From Calocera cornea HHB12733 (Eukaryota > Basidiomycota > Dacrymycetes > Dacrymycetales > Dacrymycetaceae): a stretch of DNA of 64,000 nucleotides. The DNA lies in contig KV424004.1 of the NCBI GenBank assembly GCA_001632435.1, positions 46,488-110,487 of the forward strand. The letters are read 5' to 3'. Shown here piece by piece: positions 22,026 to 30,907 of this stretch (position 1 is the stretch's first letter; each line of letters begins with the position of its first letter). The notes below the pieces were generated by a model that saw nothing but the letters and a program-made list of their open reading frames with translations, searched no databases and had not been told where the DNA came from. The translations under genes were made by a program, and so were the position numbers.

Positions 22026-23452
22026 TGAGTGTGAGCGAAGCAGGAGGATAAGGGAGGGTATGGGAGAGGATGGGATGCGCTTGGGGAGGGGAGCGGGTAT
22101 TTGTGGTGGAGACGGTGATGGTAAATGTGGACGTTGTGCAGGAGACGCGAGTCACTGTGGGCCTCATGCTAGGCGCGCGGCGAAAACAGATCCCGGGTTC
22201 CCATTTCGCTTTTCTACGCGGGCAGCAAACGAAACGAGCCACAAGTAAGTGAGTCTTAGTAATGGCATTTGATTATCTCTCTAACAACGTGCTCTAGTTG
22301 CTTCTACTACTCTATCTATGGCTGTAACTGCCAGATTAGGCTTGGTGGAGGGCGCAGCTGCCCTTTCGTGCGCTGCAATGATACTCCGGCTAGTTGGTTC
22401 CCATTTCGTCCAGGGAAAGACAGCCTATATTTGGCGGATGTCCTCATTGCGTACGGCTGGCAGAACAAGACTAATAGCAAGAAGANNNNNNNNNNNNNNN
22501 NNNNNNNNNNNNNNNNNNNNNNNNNNNNNNNNNNNNNNNNNNNNNNNNNNNNNNNNNNNNNNNNNNNNNNNNNNNNNNNNNNNNNNNNNNNNNNNNNNNN
22601 NNNNNNNNNNNNNNNNNNNNNNNNNNNNNNNNNNNNNNNNNNNNNNNNNNNNNNNNNNNNNNNNNNNNNNNNNNNNNNNNNNNNNNNNNNNNNNNNNNNN
22701 NNNNNNNNNNNNNNNNNNNNNNNNNNNNNNNNNNNNNNNNNNNNNNNNNNNNNNNNNNNNNNNNNNNNNNNNNNNNNNNNNNNNNNNNNNNNNNNNNNNN
22801 NNNNNNNNNNNNNNNNNNNNNNNNNNNNNNNNNNNNNNNNNNNNNNNNNNNNNNNNNNNNNNNNNNNNNNNNNNNNNNNNNNNNNNNNNNNNNNNNNNNN
22901 NNNNNNNNNNNNNNNNNNNNNNNNNNNNNNNNNNNNNNNNNNNNNNNNNNNNNNNNNNNNNNNNNNNNNNNNNNNNNNNNNNNNNNNNNNNNNNNNNNNN
23001 NNNNNNNNNNNNNNNNNNNNNNNNNNNNNNNNNNNNNNNNNNNNNNNNNNNNNNNNNNNNNNNNNNNNNNNNNNNNNNNNNNNNNNNNNNNNNNNNNNNN
23101 NNNNNNNNNNNNNNNNNNNNNNNNNNNNNNNNNNNNNNNNNNNNNNNNNNNNNNNNNNNNNNNNNNNNNNNNNNNNNNNNCGCATCCATGCAATATCAAT
23201 ATAACCCATTTCGCTCGTCTTGAGAGGAAACAAGACCTGGTAAGTCGAAAACATGTAGCGAGCACATTTGGCAGCCGGCCAAATAGTTGGTTCCCATTTC
23301 GCTCGACTACTAGGGACCGTACACGCGCACTTAAGGTGCGGGTCCCATGTGGGGACTGATCCGCACCCTTTCAGCAAACCCTTCTTTATCTACTGATCGC
23401 TCACGATCAACAGCTAAGCTGTTGAAGATCGGCACCCATTTCGTTCCCAGTG
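22026..23452. other. Right non-coding part of element B including an assembly gap
   Basis: Non-coding DNA to the right of the B2 gene, with at least five word copies. 22486-23180 is a run of N (695 positions), so any coding call across it would be meaningless. A 17-nt hairpin (arms CAACAGCT and AGCTGTTG around one A) lies at 23409-23425, just before the terminal word. Confidence 0.8.
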
Positions 23453-23455
23453 GCG
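23448..23455. repeat. Right terminus of element B (CAGTG) and GCG target duplication
   Basis: The element ends CCCAGTG at 23452. The second GCG target copy is 23453-23455, after which the kinase sequence resumes. Confidence 0.75.
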
Positions 23456-24137
23456 GGCATGAGCATTTCCGGAGCCTTCCAGCGCTCATTACCGATGGTG
23501 CGGCTGAGCCCCTGTGAGGCTGGGTCGTCAGGGATATCGGGCTTGGTACCCGTCAATCCAAAGTCCGCGAGAACAGCTCGGTGAGTGATGTCGACCAGGA
23601 CATTACTCTGACAATGACATTCAGTTGTCACAATGGCGCGTCCCTGAGAACATCACAAACCGCTTTCAAGTCCCCGTGAATGAGCGGAGGCTGAAAGGCA
23701 GAATGGAGATACATTAAGCCCTGGGCAATATCGCGCAGCTACCATATGGATTAGACCCCCACCATAAATCACTGCCTAGAATGCTGCCTACCAGGAGGGA
23801 GCGGGGTCGTTCTGCATTATTCTTGAGGTAGTTGATCGCATGTCCATGCTCCAGCCATGGTGCAACCATACCGAACATCCTCAAGCTGTGAGATTCGACC
23901 ATGCAGATGCCAGACAACCTCAGGATATTATCATGCTGTAACACCGCCCAGCTTATCAACTCCCGTGCAAGATGCTGTTTGGAGGATCAGCTTACCCTAT
24001 TTGAAGATGAGTGTGGAAAGAACGCAACGCACTCGATCTGCCTTCCTCTTTTCCTCCTCTGGGTCCCGGATGAGGTCTGCCAGCATAGTCTTCATGGCTA
24101 CTACTTGACCTCGATACCTTCCGGTTCATATTTCACC

Positions 24138-24142
24138 CCGGG
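24138..24142. repeat. Copia target site duplication CCGGG, left copy
   Basis: CCGGG precedes the left LTR. The matching copy at 29079-29083 follows the right LTR. Five bases is the copia standard. Confidence 0.92.
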
Positions 24143-24421
24143 TGACGGAATACCAAGAGGATACCGGACGACCTGGTACTGAGCTGTACTGGTCGGTACT
24201 GTGCTGATACTGTCCCGTATGCGATGGTACTGTCCAGGTATACCCTGGTATCCAGATGGTAGTCGATGGTAGAGCTCGGTAGCATGCAGTAGGGTATGGT
24301 AGCGTACAGGAGAGTACCGTAGAGTGGCGTAGGGTCCGGACAGATTTTGACGCGTCCCACGCCCCATGGGCTAATCCACACTCGTACAACCATCTCCCGC
24401 TCCGTCCTGCGTTCTACGCTA
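24143..24421 (+). repeat. Left LTR of copia element
   Basis: 279 bp, beginning TGACGG and ending ACGCTA, so the ends are TG...TA rather than the usual TG...CA. Internally it is built of many GGTA-containing units (GGTACTG, GGTATACC, GGTAGTC and similar). Confidence 0.93.
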
Positions 24422-24433
24422 GGTTATGAGCCC
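24422..24433 (+). other. Primer-binding site matching the initiator tRNA-Met anticodon region
   Basis: GGTTATGAGCCC directly follows the left LTR. Its complement GGGCTCATAACC is the anticodon-stem/loop sequence of eukaryotic initiator tRNA-Met. This is the half-tRNA priming mode known from Drosophila copia. Confidence 0.75.
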
Positions 24434-27400
24434 TGCTAGCTCTTCTACGATGTCTGCTATATCCGACTTCAAAGATCTGAAGATAGACCGACTCAAGGAC
24501 GATGGCTCCAACTGGACTACGTACAAGGACATCATGCTTAATGCATTCGACCGACGCATGCTGGGCAGACATGTCCGTGGCTCAGTCAAACCACCCCAGA
24601 GCTTCGTCATCCGAGACGATACCTACTACAAGGTCATCCCTACCACTACCACGACTACCAGCATGGAGCGTCAGAGCGGTACAGAGGAGTCCAGAGAGGT
24701 CGTACTGTCAGAAGATGAGGCGGACAAGCTAGAGGAGGCTTGGGAGAAATACCGAGCAAAAGAGGCATCCATCCGAGAGATTGTCTACATGACAATCAGC
24801 CCGACAACACTCATTCAAGTCAAGGATGCTCCTACGGCTCACGAACTATGGGTACAACTATCGGCTATGCACGAGAACAAAGGCTTCGACACGATATCTA
24901 CCATGCATCGACGTATGCAGGATATACGATGTAATGATGACCAGAATCCGCGCGAGACCATATCCGAGATGTACACCTACCGTGACCGATTGGCGCAAAT
25001 GGGCGATAAGGTCGATGACGAGCTATTCATTACCCGCATACGACTTGCACACCCATCCTACCGAGACGCTATCCGAGTACTGGAGAACGCAGTCCGAGCA
25101 CTGCGTCCTACCAACCCATCCGTCAAGCTCACACCGGATATGATTGTATCAGCCATCTATGAGGAGTACGACCGACGTGCTTCAGAGAAAGAGGCCGATC
25201 AGGCACAGTCCAACGCAGCACTTGCAGCCGACTCCCGATTCAAAGCGAAATCATACGGTACCAAGAAAACCAATAAGCCCAAGTCCGACAAACACTGTAC
25301 GAACTGCAACCGTGACGGACACCTTCTTGCTGATTGCTGGGCACCAGGCGGACCAAAGGAGGGCAATGCCCCCAAACACTTTCGTTTCAAGAAGTCTACG
25401 ACCGGAGCCACTGCCATATCCAACAACGGCAATGTCGCACTCACTATGACTGCCATCCAGCCTACTACTGCATCGTCCGACACAGTACCAGAGAGTACAG
25501 ACGTCTACCATGGTGTTATACTCGATTCTGGAGCAAGCATACATATATGCCCCGACCGAGCGCTGTACATCAACTACCATGCGATAGAGCCAATACCAAT
25601 CACTTCGGCCGATGGACATGCATTCCGTGCAGTTGGGCAGGGTGATGTGAAGTTGTCCTTACCAATGGGCAAAGGCAAGCCCGCAACTACCGTCACATTA
25701 CAGAAGGCACTGTACACACCGGGCACAGCCTATACCATGATATCAGTCCCTATACTCGATCGTAAGGGATTCAAGACTGTCACCGAGGACGGAGAATGCA
25801 CCGTATACACACCACGTCCCAACCGTACCATTGTTGGACGAATACCACTCAAAGACGGACTCTACCGGGTGGCTCCCGGGTACAAGATCCAGTCACCGAC
25901 TGCAGCCATATCTACTACGGCCCATTCCATGTCACTCTCAAAGGCTCATGAGATCCTCAATCACATCGGATTCTCTACAATCAAGGACATGATCGCAACA
26001 GGCGCTGTTCATGGTCTACGGATTGATCCCAGCTCTATGAGCGAGCATTGTGATACATGCATCAAGTCCAAAGCAATCCGTCTTCCATTCCCCAAAGTGA
26101 GCGAAAACATACGCTCTGACCACTATGGCGCAAAGATCAACGCAGATCTGTGGGGACCAAGCGAGGTCGAATCTCTTGGTGGAGCACGATACATGCACGT
26201 ACTTGTTGACTCATTCAGCCGTGAAGTCCGACTTGACTTCTTACCCCAGAAGTCCGATGCTCTCAAATCATACCAACACTACAGTGCTTGGGTGAAAAAG
26301 CACCGGAACGAACGCGGCATCACCATCTTTGGTTCAGACCGAGGCGGAGAGTATACCTCCAAGGAGTTTGAGGCTTACCTCAAAAAGGAAGGAACCGTTC
26401 GACACCTCACTACACACGATTCACCACAATCCAATGGTGCAGCAGAGACAATGAACCGGATTCTTGTTGCAGACATGCGAGCTATATTGGAAGCATCCGG
26501 ACTACCCAAATTTCTATGGGCCGAAGCACTCCATCATGCCGCATACATACGAAACCGGACCACTACCAGACACTTACCAAGTGGTACCACACCATATGAG
26601 GCCGCTACCGGGCATAAACCCAACCTTGCGGGCATGCTCGCTTTTGGCGCCAAAGTATGGGTGAAGAATCTGAACGCAAGCAAGCTCGAACAGCAAGCCA
26701 TTGAAGGCCGATTCCTCGGCTTCGATGAAGAATCAAAGGGTTATCGCATTTACTGGCCCGGAAAGCGAAGGGTAACAGTCGAAAGAGATATGTATCCCAC
26801 CAAAGAGGCTCTAATGTCACCGGAGACCGAGCCCGTGACAATTGAGGGAGGGAATGAAGATATCAATCCACCCAACCTCAGTACTACACCGGATTCCACC
26901 ATAGAGCACCAGACTGAGCCAGACCCGGCCATACTGCCCGAGACTCAAAACCAATCACACCGGAGTGACGGACTGATACCTGCAAATGAGAATTATGGAC
27001 GAGGCAAGCGGAATACCGGGTACACACCAGGACGATACCGTAACCTTGCTGGAGCCACTGCTGAACTGTCCGAGACCGAGCTACAGGCAATCATCGAAGA
27101 TGCCGGATTCGAAGTCAACCTACCATATGCTGAAGTTGCCGCTACCGCCAACTACGGTGGAGAACCAAATACACTGGACGAGGCACTTGCCCGACCAGAT
27201 GGTGAAGGCGAAGAATGGCGCGCAAGCGTGAAGGCCGAACTCGAACAGATTGAGAAACTCGGAACGTGGACCATTCTCGAAGCACCACCAAACGTGAACA
27301 TCGTAAGCAGTCGATACGCATTCCGGATCAAGCGAGACGAGCACGGAAACATCACAAAGTACAAGTCCAGACTTGTTGCCCGCGGATACACTCAGCGTCA

Positions 27401-28802
27401 CGGAATAGACTACCATGAGACATACGCACCAGTTGTGAAACCAACCACCCAACGAGTACTCCTGGCAATGGCTGCAATCCGAGATGACGTGATCCGACAA
27501 GCAGATGTGAAGAATGCATACCTGAATGCACCAATGACCGAGGACGTCTACATGGAATTACCGCCAAGATACGAGGAGTTCAATGAGGACTTTGCCAAAG
27601 CAAGCAGAGATCGGACCAGTAGACGCCTGGTAGCAAAGCTGAATAAAGGCCTATACGGTACTAAGCAAGGTGGACGACTCTGGTACCAGCACTTACGGAA
27701 GACATTCGAGACGCTAGGCTTCAAGGTTGCACAAGCGGATACTGCAGTGTTCTACCGAATACAGCCAGATCCGACCCAGTATGTCATTGTTGGAGTCGCT
27801 ACAGACGATTTCACCATGATATCGCCAGACGAGCAACAAATTGCTGAACTCCTATCGGATATGAACAAGCACTTCGAGCTCGTAGACCTTGGTAACATCA
27901 ACTGGCTACTTGGCATCCATATCACGCGAAATCGGAAAAAGCGTACCATTACACTCAACCAGAAGACATATATTGAGGACATTGTTGCACGTATGGGACT
28001 TGAGACCGCAGCTCCAGTGGCAACACCGATGGAAGCTGGATTGGATCTCAGTTACAACTCGCCAGCGTTATCGCCAATGGTACTCACAACAAGTCAACAC
28101 GCACAGTATCGCCTAGGACTCGGAGCTCTCATGTATGCAGCAATCATGACACGGCCGGACATACAGTACGCAACCACATACCTGTCGCAATTCCTCGAGA
28201 AACCACACACAAGCCATATGAAAGCACTCACTCGTGTTTTCCAGTACCTGAAGAGTACTGCAGAGTACGGACTAGTACTGGGTGATACCAAGTCCGACAA
28301 TAGCATCATCGGGTACTCGGATTCCGATTGGGCAAGCCAGCCCCACAGGCACTCAATAGCAGGATACGCATTCTTCCTTGGATGCGGTACGATCTCATGG
28401 AGTTCTAAAAAGCAACCAATTATCAGCCTATCAAGCACCGAGGCTGAGTATGTGGCACTCACTCATGCTACCAAGGAGTTACTGTGGCTCCGCCAGCTCA
28501 CAGCTGAACTGTTCCCATCCAACACCATACAGCACCCTACAACGCTCTATTGCGATAATCAGGGCGCTATTGTACTCTCAAAGGATGCTACGTACCATGC
28601 AAGGACGAAGCATATCGACGTCAGATTCCACTATATCCGCCAGGTCGTGAACGATAAGGCAATGCATGTCGAATACTGCCAGACAGACAGTATGATTGCA
28701 GATGTGTTCACCAAAGCACTCGGACGCACAAAACTCGAGAGGTTCACCTCCATGCTGGGTATCAGAGGCGAGCAGACCGGTATACCACTTGAGGGAGGGT
28801 GA
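24426..28802 (+). CDS. Copia gag-pol polyprotein (intact)
   Basis: A single 1458-residue frame. Domains in order: a gag region of the UBN2/copia type (residues 1-280); a CCHC zinc knuckle CTNCNRDGHLLADC (about 291-304); an aspartic protease with DSGAS (about 366); the integrase zinc region ending HCDTC (about 540) and a DDE core starting NADLWG (about 572); a reverse transcriptase with AYLNAP and the catalytic ATDDF (about 1125, where YVDD is usual); and RNase H with DSDWAS (about 1298), SSTEAEY and DNQGA. No stop or frameshift. The first ATG lies inside the primer-binding site; a second ATG at about 24450 could also serve. The stop TGA is formed by the first bases of the right LTR. Confidence 0.95.
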   Translation: MSPASSSTMSAISDFKDLKIDRLKDDGSNWTTYKDIMLNAFDRRMLGRHVRGSVKPPQSFVIRDDTYYKVIPTTTTTTSMERQSGTEESREVVLSEDEADKLEEAWEKYRAKEASIREIVYMTISPTTLIQVKDAPTAHELWVQLSAMHENKGFDTISTMHRRMQDIRCNDDQNPRETISEMYTYRDRLAQMGDKVDDELFITRIRLAHPSYRDAIRVLENAVRALRPTNPSVKLTPDMIVSAIYEEYDRRASEKEADQAQSNAALAADSRFKAKSYGTKKTNKPKSDKHCTNCNRDGHLLADCWAPGGPKEGNAPKHFRFKKSTTGATAISNNGNVALTMTAIQPTTASSDTVPESTDVYHGVILDSGASIHICPDRALYINYHAIEPIPITSADGHAFRAVGQGDVKLSLPMGKGKPATTVTLQKALYTPGTAYTMISVPILDRKGFKTVTEDGECTVYTPRPNRTIVGRIPLKDGLYRVAPGYKIQSPTAAISTTAHSMSLSKAHEILNHIGFSTIKDMIATGAVHGLRIDPSSMSEHCDTCIKSKAIRLPFPKVSENIRSDHYGAKINADLWGPSEVESLGGARYMHVLVDSFSREVRLDFLPQKSDALKSYQHYSAWVKKHRNERGITIFGSDRGGEYTSKEFEAYLKKEGTVRHLTTHDSPQSNGAAETMNRILVADMRAILEASGLPKFLWAEALHHAAYIRNRTTTRHLPSGTTPYEAATGHKPNLAGMLAFGAKVWVKNLNASKLEQQAIEGRFLGFDEESKGYRIYWPGKRRVTVERDMYPTKEALMSPETEPVTIEGGNEDINPPNLSTTPDSTIEHQTEPDPAILPETQNQSHRSDGLIPANENYGRGKRNTGYTPGRYRNLAGATAELSETELQAIIEDAGFEVNLPYAEVAATANYGGEPNTLDEALARPDGEGEEWRASVKAELEQIEKLGTWTILEAPPNVNIVSSRYAFRIKRDEHGNITKYKSRLVARGYTQRHGIDYHETYAPVVKPTTQRVLLAMAAIRDDVIRQADVKNAYLNAPMTEDVYMELPPRYEEFNEDFAKASRDRTSRRLVAKLNKGLYGTKQGGRLWYQHLRKTFETLGFKVAQADTAVFYRIQPDPTQYVIVGVATDDFTMISPDEQQIAELLSDMNKHFELVDLGNINWLLGIHITRNRKKRTITLNQKTYIEDIVARMGLETAAPVATPMEAGLDLSYNSPALSPMVLTTSQHAQYRLGLGALMYAAIMTRPDIQYATTYLSQFLEKPHTSHMKALTRVFQYLKSTAEYGLVLGDTKSDNSIIGYSDSDWASQPHRHSIAGYAFFLGCGTISWSSKKQPIISLSSTEAEYVALTHATKELLWLRQLTAELFPSNTIQHPTTLYCDNQGAIVLSKDATYHARTKHIDVRFHYIRQVVNDKAMHVEYCQTDSMIADVFTKALGRTKLERFTSMLGIRGEQTGIPLEGG
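28790..28799 (+). other. Polypurine tract of copia element
   Basis: GAGGGAGGG lies immediately before the right LTR and would prime plus-strand DNA. It is also coding sequence for the last residues of the polyprotein. Confidence 0.85.
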
Positions 28803-29078
28803 CGGAATACCAAGAGGATACCGGACGACCTGGTACTGAGCTGTACTGGTCGGTACTGTGCTGATACTGTCCCGTATGCGATGGTACTGTCCAGGTATAC
28901 CCTGGTATCCAGATGGTAGTCGATGGTAGAGCTCGGTAGCATGCAGTAGGGTATGGTAGCGTACAGGAGAGTACCGTAGAGTGGCGTAGGGTCCGGACAG
29001 ATTTTGACGCGTCCCACGCCCCATGGGCTAATCCACACTCGTACAACCATCTCCCGCTCCGTCCTGCGTTCTACGCTA
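28800..29078 (+). repeat. Right LTR of copia element
   Basis: 279 bp, read as identical to the left LTR. Its first three bases are the polyprotein stop codon. CCGGG follows at 29079-29083. Confidence 0.93.
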
Positions 29079-29345
29079 CCGGGCGCCTTTATCCACTGGC
29101 CTTGCGGACAAGTCGGTGATGTTGGCCGTCAGATCACTCAAGCCCTGCAGCGCTTTTGAGAACTGGTCTTGCAGAGTGCGAGGTAGGGAAGGGTCTAGAC
29201 TGAGATACTTAAGTTGTCAGGAGAGAAAATCCAGCGCCTCACACACAGACACTTACTGATAGGGGAGATCCGGGGCGGGAGTCTCTGTTGCTTCGGCGCT
29301 GGTGACGATTGAAAAGGCACTGCCAACTGTGTGGGCTTGAGCCAT

Positions 29346-29821
29346 GCTGATCTGCGTGTTTCGATCGCAAGTTGTAGTACCTATGCAAACCCTTCTGAAC
29401 AAGCACTAGAGCGAAATCGGGGCAGATGCGTATAGGTGCCCTGAGAACCTATCTCGATGACAATGAGGTGTGCACGCATTATCGGCGAGCGGAGGTCAGA
29501 CGGCATGGAGTGAGTAGTAGCTTCCGTGCCAGCACGTCACTTCTTTGGACCACATGAAGCTTATCCAGCGGATCGAGGGCCTTATAATGACACGCGTCCG
29601 AAGCCATAATGCTGTACAAGAGGTCAGTCTTGCATCACCGAGTTCACATGTCTCAGCTGGGAATTGGGGGCAGGAAACTGGTGGGTGCGGGTTGGCAGGT
29701 TTCCCTCCCTTGCTTTGAGTAGGTACATGATATTCGTCTGTCACAATGCCCGGCACATAGATACGTACTAAGATACTGCAATCAGGCCGTACACAGATAG
29801 CTTCGGAGCCTGGTCATGTCA
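29346..29821. other. Spacer between K6 and K7; no gene seen
   Basis: About 480 bp containing the presumed K6 promoter and K7 3' region. Only short unsupported frames are present. Confidence 0.5.
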
Positions 29822-30907
29822 TTAAGAAGCCATCTCGTTATACAGGCCTGTCACGATGCCCAGTATCTGTACTAGCTCACAGGCGTTTGGCCTCTCCGCT
29901 GTCCCGCTGCGCCAGTACGTAGTCTTGCGCAATATCCCACACATCATCCCATGGTCCTCGACTCGCACCACGGGGCCTGGATGAGGCGGGTGCTCGCCGA
30001 CCAGGACTGAACGAATGACAAGGAGTTCATCTGTGATGCGGCAGAACGCCATCCGCCCAACATAGACTTTGTAGACGACCACTTCAAACGAGTACAGCTC
30101 CGATTCAGGTGTATAAGGCCAGTCGTGCTGAGCCATAGCACAATCGCCAGGGGAGATCTGTTTCGGTGCTGTCCAGCGCGCCGAGTAGGGATAACTGGTG
30201 AACAAATTTAACTTGTCCCACTCGTGATCGCGCAAGAAGCCGGCAACAACGAAGCCTGCAACGCAAACTCGACTGGACGGTCCGACTAATACGTTTTCCT
30301 GGACACAGGGTTAAAACAGTCCACTTCTGATGACGCAGCCATACAGTTCTCAGATTTCCACGAGAAATTAGAGGTCAAGCTAGTGCATGTATGACAAGCC
30401 TTGCGCAACATCGAGCAGCCTGCGCGTCTCAGTCAGCCCTCGTCGTCCTCACACTGTGCAATTCGGATCACCAGTAAAGACCGGGGTACAGATGCCGAAC
30501 TCTAGGCGCAACCAGCACCGGGCCGTAAGGATCGTGTTCGCAAACTCCGTAGAGCTCCACGATGTTGATGTACTTCAGACGTGCCCCGAGTCTCAGCTCA
30601 TTCATCAAGCGCTACAAGGGATTTCATTAGAGCTGACACATTTACCAATAACCCCTCAACGCACTTGATCTCTCTTTCGTTAGGAAATGCAAGTTCTCGA
30701 TACCTCTCACGGTCTTGAGCGCAACTGTTGCACGCACCATGCAGCTTGCCATATGTCGCCGTGTCGCCCACGGTCAGCTCGTCTTGTAGTGATATTGATG
30801 ATGAAGCTGGTCAAATTGGATATCGAGCTTGGAAGCTGATCGAGAATATCGTACGTGCTGGATTGGCGTGTGGGTGGTTCTATGTTGCTGATGGTAACGG
30901 CGGTCAT
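29822..30907 (-). pseudogene. K7, decayed kinase copy
   Basis: Begins MTAVTISNIE at 30907. The glycine loop is still readable (RHGDIWQAAW), but the frame then breaks before the beta-3 lysine. The DFG-replacement block reads VCVAGFVVAGF, as in the pseudokinases. APE has become APK, and the F-helix is ESELYSFEV. A large C-lobe frame remains open to 29822. Multiple lesions make an active product unlikely. Confidence 0.7.

Larger units (their letters stand above)
14626..23445. repeat. Element-B private word GAGCGAAATGGGAGCC-like, about 18 dispersed copies
   Basis: By eye, copies lie near 14626, 15838, 15931, 16558, 17162, 18010, 18335, 18561, 19145, 19323, 20610, 20992, 21243, 22197, 22397, 23204, 23290 and 23433. 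Orientation varies. The core is CGAAATGGG (or CGAATTGGG), usually followed by AGCC, AACC or CACC. Copies occur in introns, spacers and in-frame coding sequence. Counting was manual and is approximate. Confidence 0.8.
13918..23452. mobile_element. Element B, CACTA/tnp2-type DNA transposon inserted in K6
   Basis: Termini are CCACTGCGCCC on the left and, read inward from the right, CACTGGGAACG, so both ends carry CACTG. Size is about 9.5 kb. It holds three genes: a coiled-coil basic protein (-), an intact single-exon tnp2 transposase (+) and a 991-residue accessory protein (-). It is flanked by GCG duplications within kinase coding sequence. About 18 copies of a GAGCGAAATGGGAGCC-like word lie inside, one immediately next to the right terminus. 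The left end has one more C than the right. 695 bases are unsequenced near the right end. Confidence 0.85.
24143..29078 (+). mobile_element. Full-length Ty1/copia retrotransposon nested in K6
   Basis: Two 279-bp LTRs that read as identical, a primer-binding site, one uninterrupted gag-pol frame, a purine tract and a 5-bp target duplication. Identical LTRs imply a very recent insertion. The insertion point falls in the glycine-loop codons of kinase K6. The protein order protease-integrase-RT-RNase H identifies copia rather than gypsy. Confidence 0.95.
13608..29345 (-). pseudogene. K6, kinase gene broken by two transposon insertions
   Basis: The start is MAQAHTVGS at 29345 and the stop is at 13608. 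The gene exists in three blocks: 29345-29079 (N-terminus to glycine loop), 24142-23453 (N-lobe, HGDLK, ADFGL, RWKAPE) and 13917-13608 (F-helix VDTFAFGM to the end). Removing the copia element plus one CCGGG, and element B plus one GCG, rejoins the frame. Across the B site it reads MLMPAEHGLTY, which matches the family. Unlike K2, K3 and K5, it keeps both HGD and DFG, so its ancestor looks catalytically competent. A further lesion is visible: the conserved Trp of the GDIW loop is TGA here. The gene is dead in this genome copy. Confidence 0.85.

Noticed and set aside
22269..23377. Long open frames across the N run
   Set aside because: Unsequenced positions cannot support a reading frame.
23407..23631. 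A separate small kinase gene ending in NEMGAD
   Set aside because: The last residues are translated element-B terminus. The rest is the middle of K6, whose end lies at 13.6-13.9 kb.
24126..24393. Overlapping minus-strand open frames of 86-94 codons, repeated at 28.6-29.05 kb
   Set aside because: They lie within the LTRs, arise from GGTA-rich composition, and start or end at LTR edges.
27795..27806. Loss of reverse-transcriptase activity because YVDD is ATDD
   Set aside because: Both catalytic aspartates are present and the rest of the domain is intact, so inactivity cannot be claimed.
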